From Cuscuta epithymum (lineage: Eukaryota; Streptophyta; Magnoliopsida; Solanales; Convolvulaceae), in assembly GCA_945859915.1 (NCBI GenBank), contig CAMAPF010000119.1, positions 372,001 to 436,000 on the forward strand: DNA of 64,000 nucleotides, written 5' to 3'. The translations under genes and the position numbers were made by a program. Below the pieces are notes generated by a model that had not been told where the DNA came from, made no database searches, and worked only from the letters and a program-made list of their open reading frames with translations. Positions 44,402 through 56,046 of the stretch are shown one piece after another (positions within the stretch are counted from its first letter, which is position 1; every line of letters starts with the position of its first letter).

Positions 44402-47400
44402 ATGGGAAGAACCACTCGTGCCCAATCCAAAAACCTAGAGGAAAGCCACGTAGCCCCCGGCGAAACGAACGGGGCTGAGGCCTCCAACAGGCTCTTAGTA
44501 CCCGAGGGTGGTGTCATCCTCGAATTAGAGCAAGCCACCGCTGACCTACGTCAACAGCTGCAGAAGAACACCCCTGATGCCCGCATTGGCCTTGATAATC
44601 GAAGGAGGGATCGGAGTGAGAACCAAGTTCCCCCTCCGGCCCCGGCCATCGATCTTCAGGCTGCCTTTGCGGCCTTTGTTCAAAACATGGCTCTCAATTC
44701 CGGAGCCCTCGCCTCTCAGGCTCCCCTTCAGCCTTACGCTGGAGGAAATGTTATTCAATTACCACCGCTCCCTCCTCTGTTCACCAATCCTCCCCCGGGG
44801 ATTGGAAACGCCGAAGGGGTCATGGCGCAGGACACCGCCTCCCAAGAGGCCCAATCCAGGGATAAACGTCCCTTGATGAAAGAGAAACCCCGGACCTCCG
44901 CACTTGAGAGGCTTGGGGGAGCTCCCATACGCCGAGGGGTCCAAGACCGCCTCGGCAAACAGGAATTTAGCAGGCCTCAGGAGAGCGGAGCCTCCGCTTC
45001 GGGAGCCGAGGGCATACCTCCGCCCCGAAGCAAGGGCAAAGCAATCCTCCATGCCGATGACGCCAGACACCAAATCAATCAGGCGCAGTCCTTCCGGGCC
45101 AACTCCCAAGGGGTTGCTCCGAAGGATCCCAAGGACGAAATCATTGAAGCCCTCCTCCGTCAACTCGAGGAGAATCGTCAGGCACCGCCGACGGCTTCCA
45201 CAGCTAGACCAGATCCGGAGTGCGCTGACCTCCGGGCACAGGTGGAGGAAATGAAACGTAAACTTGCCGAAGGCTCAGGCGAGCCCCTCATTCAACTCCG
45301 TGCTAGAACACCCTTCACCCCAAGGGTGTTGGCGGCCAAAATCCCCCACAAATATCGGGGGCAACCCATCAAGCCATATGAGGGGAAGACGGATCCCCAA
45401 GAACACTACAGCCGCTATCAAAATAGCATGATGATGATGGGGGCCTCGGATGAATACTTATGCCGTTGGTTCCTTTCCACCTTGGAGGGACCAGCGTATG
45501 AGTGGTTCAACCAGTTGCCCGAAGGCAGCATTGATTCTTGGCAAGAACTTGCCCACCGCTTCCTTACGCAATTTGCTGGGAGGCATCGCTCAAAGAAGCA
45601 CTTCTCCCACCTTCTGAATGTGAGGCAACAGAGGGAAGAAACCCTTCGGAGTTTCCTGGAACGCTGGAGGCAGGCCTCCCTCGAGGTCGAAGGCGCTGAT
45701 GACAGGACACTGATGGCCCTCTTCCACACCGTCCTCCGCAACGGTAACTTCTCCCGGAGCCTCATTACTGATCCCCCCCGCGATTATACAAAGGCCCTTC
45801 AGCGGGGGGACCGATATGCTGAAGCGGAGGAAATCGAGAAGGACCGCCGCAACACGGATCCTTCCCAGAGGAATGAAGGCAGGAACCGGCCTGGAGGGCC
45901 TCCCCCTCCGGTCAATCGAGAGGCACAATACAACGATCGCCCCCGAGGTGGCCAAGCCCGAACCGGGGGCGGTTACAAGAATAATCCGAAGGCATGGGCG
46001 CAACCCGTCCTCCTTGAGCACCCACGCACTCCCTTGACGCATCCCGTCAGCGTCATTCTTGATCATGCGGAAGAGCGGGGGCTCGTTGAGCGAGACTCCC
46101 GCACACCCCTCGAGATTTATGCCATCGGTCCTGATGAGCCCTACTGCCGCTTCCACCGCCACCATGGACACAAAACCGACGACTGCCATCAGCTGAAAAA
46201 CGCAATTGAGAGGCTGATACAGGCAGGCCACTTATCTCAGTTTATCAGGGGCCCTCCTCCCCAGGGCCCCCCTCACCATCAAGGACCACCGCCGAAGGCG
46301 AACAAATGGGTGAACCCCAACACCATCCCCTTGGGAAACCCACAGGGGAAGAAGCGAGAAATTGGGGGCCTCGATGACGAGGGAGAGGGCTCCCATCAAC
46401 AATACAAGCGCCATATTCATATGATCAACGGCGGCAACACCGGTGGAGACTCCGCCAGCCAGCGGAGGAAGTGGGCTCAGTCCCTTTACGTGGGGGAAGT
46501 CAATCACATGCCTCCGACTAAGAGACCGAGGGCGGATCCCATCTTCTTCACAGATGCGGACCTCCCCTCGGGCTCTCTGCCGCATAGGGATGCCCTCGTC
46601 ATCCGCACTGAGATCAACGACGCCATCATCCACCGGACTTATGTCGACACGGGGAGTTCTGTCAACGTCATGTATCTCAGCACTTTTCAGGAGTTGGGAC
46701 TCGACAGGGGGTCCCTTCGGCACATCAACACCCCCCTCTCCGGATTCACAGGGGATAGCATAGACGCCGAGGGCGTCATCACACTCATGGTCGAATTCGG
46801 CGACGGATCCCATAGAGCCAAGCTCGAAGTGGAATTCGTCGTCGTCAACCTCGACTGCGCGCACAACATCATCCTCGGCCGGCCTGCCCTCGAGGACTTG
46901 GAAGCCGTCATTTCCATGAGGCACCTCTGCCTCAAGTTCCCCACACCCACCGGCATCGGCTATTCGAGGGGGAATCAGAAACTCTCCAGGGCCTGCTACC
47001 TTCAACTTACCAAGAAGGTTAGTAAAACTGAGTTTCGAGTTGACACCATCACCGCCAAGGCCCTGGAGGAAGAAGAAGGTAGGCCGAGGGCTGAGCCTGC
47101 CGAAGACACCGAAGACTTGATACTCGATCCGGCCAAGCCGGAGAGAGTCCTGAAGATTGGAGCCAAGCTCCCCGAAGACCTGAAGGCTGACATCACCAAG
47201 ACCCTCCGCGCCTACTCCATCGTTTTTGCATGGGGGCCGGAGGATATGCCAGGAATTGACCGAAGGGTTATCACCCACCGCCTGGCGGTGGACCCTTCGG
47301 CCAAACCGGTACAGCAACGAAGAAGACCCCTCTCAGCCGAGAGAAGGGAGTTCGTAAAGAAAGAGGTGTCTATGCTCCTCTCCATCAAACACATTAAGGA

Positions 47401-50314
47401 GGTGAAGTACCCTTCTTGGTTGGCTAATGTAGTCCTCGCACCAAAACCTCCTACCTTCCGCATGTGCGTGGACTACACAGATCTGAATAAGGCGTGCCCT
47501 ATGGACCCCTTCCCTCTGCCGAACATTGATCAACTTGTGGATGAGACCGCGGGATGCGAGATTATGTCATTCCTCGACGCATTCCGCGGATATCATCAAA
47601 TCTACATGCATGAGGAAGACGCTGAAAAAACTGCCTTCATGACACCCGAAGGCATCTTCTGCTATCTTGTGATGGCCTTCGGCCTCAAAAATTCAGGCGC
47701 CACCTACACACGCATGGTGGCTAGGGTCTTTCAAGCTGTCCTAGGACGCACCATGGAGGCTTACGTTGACGATATGATCGTCAAAAGTAAGAAGGCAAGC
47801 ACTCACGCCGACGACCTCCGGGAGATTTTTGCCATCATGCAAAAATTCAACCTCCGGCTAAATCCAAAGAAATGCACCTTCGGCGTGCAGGGAGGAAAAT
47901 TCTTGGGCTACATGGTCAGCCGAAGGGGTATTGAGGCCAACCCCGAGAAGATTCAGGCCATCATCAACATGGAGCCTCCACGCAACGTCAAAGAAGTCCA
48001 ACGGTTGACGGGTCGCCTGGCAGCCCTCAACCGTTTCCTCTCAAAGTCAGCCGAGAGGGCTCTCCCCTTCTTCCAAATCATGAGGAAAACGGCGGGCTTT
48101 CAATGGACATCTGAATGCCAAGAGGCCTTCGACGAACTCAAGAAGTACCTCTCTTCTCCCCCAGTGCTCTCCAAACCAAAGGTGGGGGAGACTTTATACT
48201 TATATCTCGGTGTTAGCCCTGCGGCCATCAGCTCGGTGCTAATCCGAGAAGAGGACGGCATCCAACATGCCATCTTCTACGTCAGCAAAACCCTCCGGGA
48301 AGCCGAACTCAGGTATTCTCCCGTCGAGAAGACGGTGCTAGCCATCGTTTGGACCGTCAAGAAGCTGGGCCACTACTTTCAAGCTCATCCGGTCCAGGTG
48401 CTCACTCATCAACCCCTCGGCGCCCTCATGAGGAGTCCCACTAGCTCCTCTCGGATGGTGAAATGGGCCATCTTCCTCAGCCAATACAACATAGACATCC
48501 GTCCGCGGCCTGCCATTAAGGGCCAAGCCCTGGCAGACTTCGTGACGGAATGCACCGCAAGGTCCGCAACTGACGAGGAGCCCTCGGCACCTCTCGATGA
48601 ATGGTGGACACTCTATACCGATGGCTCCTCGGCCACCAAAGCATGCGGCGGGGGAGTAGTCCTGATCACACCCGAAGGCTTCCGCGCCTATTATGCCATC
48701 CGCTTCTCCTTCAAAGTCTCCAACAACGAGGCCGAGTACGAAGCCCTCCTCTGTGGCCTTCGGCTGGCGGCGAATCTGAAGGCTAAGATGATCCACGTCA
48801 AGTGTGACTCCAAACTTGTTGTGGGTCAAATTTCCGGGGAGTACGAAGCTAAGGAAGGAAGGATGAAACAATACAAGGAAGCGGCTAAGGAGTTGCTCAA
48901 AGTGTTTGAGGCACATTCTCTCACCCAAATACCGAGGGCTCAAAACTCCGAGGCCGACATTCTATCCAAGCTCTCGGATGAATCCCCCGAGCACCTCTCC
49001 AAAATTGCAAGAATTGAGGAACTCAGCCTCTCGAGCATCCACGCGAGCCCCGTCGTGAGCATTAACCTAAGGCCGGAGGATTGGATCTCCGACATCATCA
49101 CCTTCATCACCACAGGGCAACTGCCCCAAGACGAAGCCCGCGCCAAGTTAGCAAAACTGAGGGCTCCCAGCTACACCCTCGAAAACGGGAGGCTTTACAA
49201 GAGATCTTACAACGGCACCCTCCTTCGGTGCCTTCATCAAGATGAGGCCGAAGTCGCCATGGAGGAAGTGCACTGTGGCACTTGCTCAGCTCACCAGGGA
49301 CCCTTCTCCATGTCCCGAAGGCTCATAGTTCAGGGCTACTTCTGGCCCACGATGACTAGAGATTGTGCTGATCTAGCCCGAAAGTGCACCGCTTGCCAAC
49401 ACTTTCAGAAGGCCCCCGGCAGACCAGCTGTCAACTACGCCCCCATCAGCACCGCTATACCCTTCTCCAGATGGGGAATCGACTTAGTAGGCCCTCTGCC
49501 GAGGGGTACCTCCAACAACAGGTATATCATTGTGGCCATTGACTACTTCACCAAATGGGTAGAGGCCGAACCCCTCGCCAGCATCACGGAGGCTCGGTGC
49601 CGTCACTTTGTCCTCAAGAACATTCTCACAAGGTTTGGCGTCCCCCAACAAATCATCTCCGACAACGGGACTCAGTTCGAGGCAGCCCCCTTCTGTGCCC
49701 TCCTTGAAGCTTGGGGCATCAAGCACACATTCTCTTCCGTTGCCTACCCTCAGGGCAACGGACAAGTAGAAAATGCCAACCGCACCCTCCTCGAAGGGTT
49801 GAAGAAGAAGCTGGAAGCCGAAGGGGGAGGCTGGGTAGAAGAGCTCCACAACATCTTATGGGCCTACCGCACCACCCCTCGGCGTGCAACAGGCGAAACC
49901 CCCTTCTCCCTATGCTATGGCTTTGAGGCTAAGGCTCCCACAGAAGTAACTCTTCCCACCCGAAGGGTTGAACAATATGAGCCCGAGGCAAACGAAGCCA
50001 ACATGGCCCTCGACCTTCATCTCATCTCAGAACGCCGAGAGCAAGCTTTCCTCAGGGCCGAAAACTATAGGAGACAAGTCAAAGGATACATCGACGCCAA
50101 GGTCCGCTCCCGGGAATTCCAGGTGGGAGACTACGTCCTCCGACGAAGGGAGGCCAGTCTACCCACCGAAGGAGGGAAGATGGCGCCCAAGTTTGAGGGC
50201 CCCTACATCATCTCGGCCATCATCAAACCAGGGACATACAAGTTAAAACGTCCTAATGGGACAGAAATTCCTAGACATTGGAACGTGCACCACCTAGTCA
50301 AATTTTATCAATGA
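44402..50314 (+). CDS. Tat-lineage gag-pro-pol polyprotein (1970 aa, intact)
   Basis: A single frame without stops, starting 80 bp after the LTR. Retrotrans_gag lies at about residues 310-470. A CCHC-like knuckle (CRFHRHHGHKTDDC) is at about 580. Protease has DTGSS at about 748. Reverse transcriptase has FRMCVDYTDLN and YVDD at about 1119. A degenerate connecting RNase H is followed by a second, archaeal-type RNase H (LYTDGSS at about 1405, SNNEAEYEALL). Integrase has an HHCC finger (1622-1668) and DDE residues D about 1692, D about 1752 and E about 1788, with the D-35-E spacing. Two RNase H domains mark the Tat lineage. It makes the virus-like particle and all replication enzymes. Confidence 0.96.
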   Translation: MGRTTRAQSKNLEESHVAPGETNGAEASNRLLVPEGGVILELEQATADLRQQLQKNTPDARIGLDNRRRDRSENQVPPPAPAIDLQAAFAAFVQNMALNSGALASQAPLQPYAGGNVIQLPPLPPLFTNPPPGIGNAEGVMAQDTASQEAQSRDKRPLMKEKPRTSALERLGGAPIRRGVQDRLGKQEFSRPQESGASASGAEGIPPPRSKGKAILHADDARHQINQAQSFRANSQGVAPKDPKDEIIEALLRQLEENRQAPPTASTARPDPECADLRAQVEEMKRKLAEGSGEPLIQLRARTPFTPRVLAAKIPHKYRGQPIKPYEGKTDPQEHYSRYQNSMMMMGASDEYLCRWFLSTLEGPAYEWFNQLPEGSIDSWQELAHRFLTQFAGRHRSKKHFSHLLNVRQQREETLRSFLERWRQASLEVEGADDRTLMALFHTVLRNGNFSRSLITDPPRDYTKALQRGDRYAEAEEIEKDRRNTDPSQRNEGRNRPGGPPPPVNREAQYNDRPRGGQARTGGGYKNNPKAWAQPVLLEHPRTPLTHPVSVILDHAEERGLVERDSRTPLEIYAIGPDEPYCRFHRHHGHKTDDCHQLKNAIERLIQAGHLSQFIRGPPPQGPPHHQGPPPKANKWVNPNTIPLGNPQGKKREIGGLDDEGEGSHQQYKRHIHMINGGNTGGDSASQRRKWAQSLYVGEVNHMPPTKRPRADPIFFTDADLPSGSLPHRDALVIRTEINDAIIHRTYVDTGSSVNVMYLSTFQELGLDRGSLRHINTPLSGFTGDSIDAEGVITLMVEFGDGSHRAKLEVEFVVVNLDCAHNIILGRPALEDLEAVISMRHLCLKFPTPTGIGYSRGNQKLSRACYLQLTKKVSKTEFRVDTITAKALEEEEGRPRAEPAEDTEDLILDPAKPERVLKIGAKLPEDLKADITKTLRAYSIVFAWGPEDMPGIDRRVITHRLAVDPSAKPVQQRRRPLSAERREFVKKEVSMLLSIKHIKEVKYPSWLANVVLAPKPPTFRMCVDYTDLNKACPMDPFPLPNIDQLVDETAGCEIMSFLDAFRGYHQIYMHEEDAEKTAFMTPEGIFCYLVMAFGLKNSGATYTRMVARVFQAVLGRTMEAYVDDMIVKSKKASTHADDLREIFAIMQKFNLRLNPKKCTFGVQGGKFLGYMVSRRGIEANPEKIQAIINMEPPRNVKEVQRLTGRLAALNRFLSKSAERALPFFQIMRKTAGFQWTSECQEAFDELKKYLSSPPVLSKPKVGETLYLYLGVSPAAISSVLIREEDGIQHAIFYVSKTLREAELRYSPVEKTVLAIVWTVKKLGHYFQAHPVQVLTHQPLGALMRSPTSSSRMVKWAIFLSQYNIDIRPRPAIKGQALADFVTECTARSATDEEPSAPLDEWWTLYTDGSSATKACGGGVVLITPEGFRAYYAIRFSFKVSNNEAEYEALLCGLRLAANLKAKMIHVKCDSKLVVGQISGEYEAKEGRMKQYKEAAKELLKVFEAHSLTQIPRAQNSEADILSKLSDESPEHLSKIARIEELSLSSIHASPVVSINLRPEDWISDIITFITTGQLPQDEARAKLAKLRAPSYTLENGRLYKRSYNGTLLRCLHQDEAEVAMEEVHCGTCSAHQGPFSMSRRLIVQGYFWPTMTRDCADLARKCTACQHFQKAPGRPAVNYAPISTAIPFSRWGIDLVGPLPRGTSNNRYIIVAIDYFTKWVEAEPLASITEARCRHFVLKNILTRFGVPQQIISDNGTQFEAAPFCALLEAWGIKHTFSSVAYPQGNGQVENANRTLLEGLKKKLEAEGGGWVEELHNILWAYRTTPRRATGETPFSLCYGFEAKAPTEVTLPTRRVEQYEPEANEANMALDLHLISERREQAFLRAENYRRQVKGYIDAKVRSREFQVGDYVLRRREASLPTEGGKMAPKFEGPYIISAIIKPGTYKLKRPNGTEIPRHWNVHHLVKFYQ

Positions 50315-50656
50315 GTGGCCAAGCCCTCATCCTCAACAAGTATAAATGTTCAATGGCCCAAGGCCCCGTCTGTTTTTGAAGAATAATCAAAAGGCCAAGC
50401 CTTCATCACCTACATATTGTACAAACGGCCCAAGGCCCCCTTCTCTCCTACACCTGAGTGGCCAAGCCCTCATTTCTCCACCAAGATAGGCCCAAGGCCT
50501 CTCCCTCCGATGAAGGAGGAACAACAATCTAGATACCAAGTACCAAGTGTGCGGGTCACCCCCATCACTTTTTGAAAACACCAAGTGTTTTCTCAATAAG
50601 CCGTACCCCGCGAGGACGCAATTATGCATACATTATGCATACTATACATACTCTCT

Positions 50657-50659
<3 letters not shown>

Positions 50660-50701
<42 letters not shown>
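50660..50701 (+). repeat. Poly(A) tract of 42 bases
   Basis: Uninterrupted A run inside the element, about 350 bp after the pol stop. A second, imperfect A tract is at 51141-51224. Confidence 0.95.
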
Positions 50702-50703
<2 letters not shown>

Positions 50704-50789
50704 GGGGAGTGCAACACCCCTCGGCTCCGGCTGGTACCAAGTGCCCCCGGCTATTTGTGTCCCACACACAAATAAAACCCTTCCCAGGA

Positions 50790-51020
50790 ACGCTTTCCGC
50801 GCCATCCCCCAAGGGGAGGCAGGCAACGGACCATGTCCCGGGCCCAGGATTCGACTTCCACAAACGAAACGCTCCCCGCGCTATCCCCCAAGGGGAAGCA
50901 GGCAACAGACCATGTCTCGGGCTGAGGGGACGACTTTCAAAACCGAGGCGCTTTCCGTGCTATCCCCCAAGGGGAAGCAGGCAACAGACGATGTCTCGGG
51001 CCGAGGAAACGACCCTCAAA
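50790..51020 (+). repeat. Tandem array, three units of about 79 bp
   Basis: Units share CCCCCAAGGGGA(A/G)GCAGGCAAC and GACCATGTC(T/C)CGGGC. The CCCCCAAGGGG core is a short hairpin. Confidence 0.8.
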
Positions 51021-51137
51021 CCCTTCGGGATATCGGAAGGTCATTCCCGAAGGGGGAGCCAACGGTTTATTCCGTTGGCTCCCATATAGGCCAAGCCTTT
51101 CCTAGAAACCAAGTTTCTAGACGCCTCCCCTACACCA

Positions 51138-51179
<42 letters not shown>

Positions 51180-51949
51180 AAAAAAAAAAAAAAAAAAAAA
51201 CAAAAAAAAAAAAGAAAAAAAAAGATGTGTAGGGGGGAAGGAACTCCCCGGATACTATCCTCCTCGGAGGCTCAACACTTCGGATATACATTCCCGAAGG
51301 CTCCTACAAAGGCACAAGAAAAACTCACAAACAACAAGTCATCTGGCCACAAAGCCGAAGGCTTCACTGCGTGAAACTTTGGAGTACGAGAATTCCACCG
51401 AAGGTATAAGAAGAGGGCTTACTATCAAAGCTTCACCTAAATTTGACTAAGTCCTAAATCTTGCTCGAATCGAAGACGACACGTTACATACCGAAGGATA
51501 CACAAGGTTCTAAGGCAAGCCGAATCGATTATCTACACGAACCGGAGGGTTCATACCGAAGGAAGAAGGATCACCAGGCTCATTCAACGATGAAAAGATT
51601 TCTAAGTCCACATATTGGCACCCTTCGGAAAACATTCATCGAACCGGGGGACTACTCACAAGATCTGTTGAAAACACATCTCAGGATTTCACTAAGTCCA
51701 TAATCTCGAACCCCTCGGCAACCATGTGTACCGAGGGCTCAGAGCAGTTCCCATACCGGAAGGTTCACCACAACTACTATTGAAATATTGTGGGTATTTG
51801 ACTAAGTCCACAATTGGAGACCCTTCAGGAGAGAACAGGGATGCCCTCTTCACTTACAGGGTTACGGCCGATGGCCCCCCGAACTACTTAGCAGTGACCT
51901 AAAGCTACACTGCTAATTCCAATACCTCACCACCGAAGGCATACGCTGG

Positions 51950-52250
51950 GATCTTACTCAAGGGACTTTCCGAGCCCCCGGTGATTCTACTCCACATCCG
52001 AAGGGTTCTGATCAGGCTTTACTTGGAAAATTTTCACAACCGCAAACCCCCGGTGATTTTACTCTACATCCGAAGGGTTCCGATCAGGTTTTACTTGGAA
52101 AGTTTTCTGAGTCCGTAGCTTTGGGTGGATGTGATCAAGTTTTTACTTAGGAAAATTTCTAAGTCCACGACGAAAAGCCCCCGGTAATTCTACACTACAG
52201 CCGGAGGCTTGGGAGGAATCGCACTCAGGAATTTTTCTAAGTCCACAAAG
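51950..52250 (+). repeat. Degenerate tandem repeat of the Tat 3' region
   Basis: Units contain CCCCCGGTGATT, ACATCCGAAGGGTT, GATCAGG and TTTTACTTGGAAA, at least three copies with decreasing similarity. Confidence 0.7.
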
Positions 52251-52437
52251 GAGAACATCATACATTCAAAATACGAAGGATGGAAGAGAAGCAAAGACAT
52301 ACATTCATTCATACAAAAATGAGACCCGAAGGCAAAACATTCATCACCAAAATACACAAGCACAGAAGATGTTTGTTTACAAATACAGTGGGCCGAAGCC
52401 GAAGCCTACTGTTACGAATGTCTACATATGGAAAATT

Positions 52438-54981
52438 CTAAGCCTCTGCCTCTTGGGCGACATCTTCTTTCGGCTTGGAGGCCGCATCATCTTCAACCTC
52501 CTCATCATTAGCTTCCCTTGCCAGCTCAGAGTCTTCAAGAAGCACTCTCTCCTCTCCTTCGGGCAGAGGGATCCGCACATCGGGCTGAAGGGGCGGGAGG
52601 CCGTAGGTTTCTGGCTTGAACGCCTTCGGATCAACATTGAAATGCCGGGCCAGCTTCCGGTAAATGTTGGCTTGAGTGAAGTACTCACCGCCCTCGTAGT
52701 AGCTTTTCCCCTTCTGGGCTAGCCACATGGCCCCGGGGCCTCCAACCCAGGCATCCACCCTCTGCTCCACTACCGAGGCCACCCAACCTTCTTGGTCAGA
52801 TGCCGTCCAGCCCCCGGTAAGGAAAGACTCGACGGCCTTCTTCTCAGCTTCAGCTACCGCTTCAGCTTTGGCAATATCGGAGGCTTCGGCAGCGGTCTTG
52901 GCGGCAACAGCGGCGATTTCCTCGGCTGCGGCTTTCCCCCTGGCCTCGGCATCTTTGAGCCTCTGCCCCGCGGCCTCCCTCTCCAACCGGAGGGCTTCTT
53001 CAGCATCAGCAAGCTTCTTCCTGAGGGCCGCCAGCTCCTCATCGGATCCCTTCAGGGCTTCATCGGCCTGGGCCTTAGCAATCCTCAGAGCCTCCACCCT
53101 CCGAGCCTGCTCACAAACACCGAGGGCAGCCTACGAGCAAATAATAAAAAATTGTTAAAAGATCAGAACAACGGGACTAAGTCGAAGGGTAGCCGAAGAG
53201 ATAACCGAGGGGAGACTTACCATGGTGCTATAGCTGGCTATCTTGAAATCGAGGACATCGTCATCCAGCCGGGACAGCACGACCCTGTCTTTGGAGGACA
53301 TCACCCCCCTCATAAACTCGACGGGATTAAGGGTGGAATGCATCACCGCAGCTCCCTTCTTAATCGGGAAACGAATGACCTCTTTCTCCCGGAGGTCCTC
53401 AGTGGTATGGCCCGAAGGGGAGCGAGGAGGAGTGATCACCGGAACCTGCTCATCTAGGATCACGACGGGGGCATCTTTCTTCTCAGCGGCCCCTTTCCTC
53501 TGCTTCTTATTCTCCGAGGGGACGACGCCTTTCCCGGAGTTCTTTCTTTTCAGCTCCGCCTTGGAACCCTCGGCTTCATCGCCGGTAGCAACAACAGCGG
53601 CCCCTTTCGAGCCATCGGTCTTTGGGAAGAAATCATCGACGGGTTTCTGCTTCCCCGCCTCCTTCTTCTTTGTGGGCTCCTTGGCCAGTTTCTTCTTCAG
53701 GACGGCGAAGCTGGCAACATCCATATTGACACCTGCAAGGCAAAAATTAAAGTTAGACCGAGGGGGTCAACCACCAAGGAAGAAAAATAAGGAAGTGCAC
53801 AAATCCTAAGTACAGCAAAGTGGAGCCTTCGGTGAACTACCTCCGAAGCAACCGAGGGCCCTCTCAAGCACAGGGTACTGTTCGTCCTTCTCACCCAGGA
53901 AGCGATACCTACGGAAGCCTAAGGCTAATAAGTCTTCCGGAAGGGTTGAACCCTTGACGGTCACATGCTTTGTGGCCCCCGGCAGCAAAGCAGCAATCTT
54001 CTTCCCCTCCCTCTGAAGCGCGGCACTTCCCACCTTCGGGTGCCGTCGGAAGTGGTTGCGCAGTTCCCTCGGGAAAGGATTTTCCGCCATCTTGATGTAG
54101 CAGAAGCGGTCCTTCCATCCTTTGTGGGACGAAGGCACGTCATCGAACAGCCTCCAGGGGGCAAGCTGCTGCAGGTTTGCGAACCCCTCGGAATTAGTGT
54201 GGCCCCCTCGGCACAAGTTGAAGCTTTGGAAGAATAGGTCGAGGGTCGCGGTTACCCCCCGGGCCCGGCATAGCTGAAGGAAGCCTGTAATATAGGAGTG
54301 GCTATTTGGGGTGAGCTGACAGGGGGCTAACCCCACGTACCTCAGGTACTCAAGAAGGAATGGGTGCAGCGGGAACCGAAGGCCCATGGCAACCGACAGC
54401 ACATGGACCGCGAAACAACCTTCCGGAGCCTGCGACAGGAGGTCATTGGGTCCCGGTTCAATCACGGTAGCCGAAGGGCCCACATGCAGCTGGGTAACAT
54501 AACATTCGGCCCGGTCGGCCCTCGATTTCAGGGCGAGGGCGGCAGTGTTCAGCCATGAATGCCCCTCGGGTATTCCCACGGGCTTCCCACAGTCCACGGC
54601 GGTTTGTTTGCTCTTCTGAGGAGCCTTCGTCTTCTTCCTTTTCTTGCCCACGGCAACACTGAGGGGTTCCGGATCTAAGGGCCGGGAGGTGCTGGTTTCG
54701 CCAGAGCCGCGAGCTGGGAAGACGGCAACTGTGACTCTTTGCCTCTCCTTCTCTTCCTCTTCTTCGGCCACCTGGAGAGCGAGGGCCATTTCTTCGTCTT
54801 CAGCCACTTGTTCGAACTCCTCCGCCTCCAGCTCAGTTCGAAGGTTGCTTTGGACCTCCTCGGCGACCGCTAGGTCATTATTCGCCGACGACTGCTCACT
54901 CGACGACTCCACGTCCGAGTGACTCTCCTGTTGCGCCGACGGGTCCCCCGAGATATCTTGGGAATCGCTTTGAGAGGACAT
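52438..54981 (-). CDS. Antisense spliced gene of the Tat element (781 aa)
   Basis: Three minus-strand exons: 54981-53841, 53732-53221 and 53130-52438. Junctions are TTCGGAG|GTAGTT / TTGCAG|GTGTC and CACCATG|GTAAGT / CTCGTAG|GCTGC. Exon lengths 1141, 512 and 693 keep phase and total 782 codons with the stop. Residues 1-130 are acidic and low-complexity with a KKRKKTKAPQK basic patch. Residues about 190-330 match the gypsy-type putative transposase domain of antisense Tat ORFs (PF04195-like: FPLHPFLLEYLRYVGLAPCQ, FDDVPSSHKGWKDRFCYIKM). Exon 3 is a long Ala/Glu/Lys coiled coil, then an ARHFNVDPKAFKPETYGLPP motif. Function is not known. A relic lies at 14363-14641. Confidence 0.85.
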
Positions 54982-56046
54982 GACTTTGGAGGAAGGGAAG
55001 TGTGACTGAGGGAGACTACCTAAGTGTTCCTACCGAAGGCTATCCTAACACCTCTAAACACAAGATCAAAGGAGAAAGAAGCAAAATATGCTAAGGTAGC
55101 AAGGAACGGAGCAAGAACTGACCTTGTGGCTTAGGGTTTGATCGGAGGAAATGCTTTATCTCTCTAGAAATTTTGGCAGAGCTTCGCTTCAATTCTAAAA
55201 CGCACAAGCCAAATGAGTTCGGAGTTGGGGTATATATAGGCTTTCAGCCTCGAGAACTGGGCCTCGGTTTGAAAAGGCCATCATTACGGGCCGCCGGTTC
55301 AACCAATGGATGGCACCCGCCCACCTTCAACCAACGGGAGCATGCCACGTGTTCCCCTCTCCCAACGGCTATATTACAACGACTATATTTCGGCGACACT
55401 GGGATGCCCCCGGATGATAGCCTCCGGTTACTCACTCACCGCAGCCTTCAGGCAACGAATTCCACCAAACGCCTTCGAGCCCATAGCGGCATAAGCCTTT
55501 GGCTTATCAGTGTTATAAACCCTCGGGGGCTCATCAACTCATCATAACTCCTTCAGCCCGAGCTCACCTTCGGCCTAAAGGAGTGGGGGACTGGGATACA
55601 CCCCTCGGGGATCATATACAACAAAAATTTCTTGGAAACAAACAATTTACAATTGACGCATGTAGCCTCCGGGCATCATAGCAGAAACCCCCCGGGTACA
55701 TGCTCCAACATACCCTTCGGCAGGGGCAGGATATCACAAATTTTCTACAAGCCACTCGCGGAAACAAAGCAGCCCTCATCACAACACACGCAGGCAATAC
55801 ATCTATGCTTCCCTCAGAGAACCCTCGACATATGAGGGACTGAGGAGAGGCTCCGGCATTCATACAAGTATTATACTTCCTTCAGAAAACCCTCGACATG
55901 TGAGGGACTGAGGGAAGTCTTCGGCTAACAGCGGAAGGCAAATTCTCAAGCGGGGGCGCCCAACAAAGTGATGAAGCCTCCGGAGGAATCAACACAACTA
56001 CTCCTTTTCCCTCAAGTACCTTTCGGCAAAAGGAGTGAGGGACTCC
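54982..56046. other. Antisense promoter region and pre-LTR sequence
   Basis: Repeated segments such as CAGA(G/A)AACCCTCGACAT(A/G)TGAGGGACTGAGG occur (55815-55915). Purine tracts CCTAAAGGAGTGGGGGACT (55575) and AAAAGGAGTGAGGGACT (56029-56045) are present, the latter directly before LTR2 and so the likely polypurine tract. Confidence 0.65.
55232..55239 (-). promoter_or_regulatory. TATA box for the antisense gene
   Basis: TATATATA (read CCTATATATACCCC on the minus strand) lies 251 bp upstream of the antisense start codon at 54981. This spacing would give a leader of about 200 nt. Confidence 0.6.

Larger units (their letters stand above)
50315..52437 (+). other. Long 3' region of the Tat element
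   Basis: Non-coding apart from short frames through repeats. It contains repeated GGCCAAGCC/GGCCCAAGGCC words just after pol, the A tracts (50660-50701, 51141-51224), a tandem array at 50790-51020 and a second array at 51950-52250. Confidence 0.6.

Noticed and set aside
44546..49849. Several 60-360 codon minus-strand ORFs under gag-pol
   Set aside because: Shadows of the high-GC sense frame, with no independent start context, splice sites or recognised domain.
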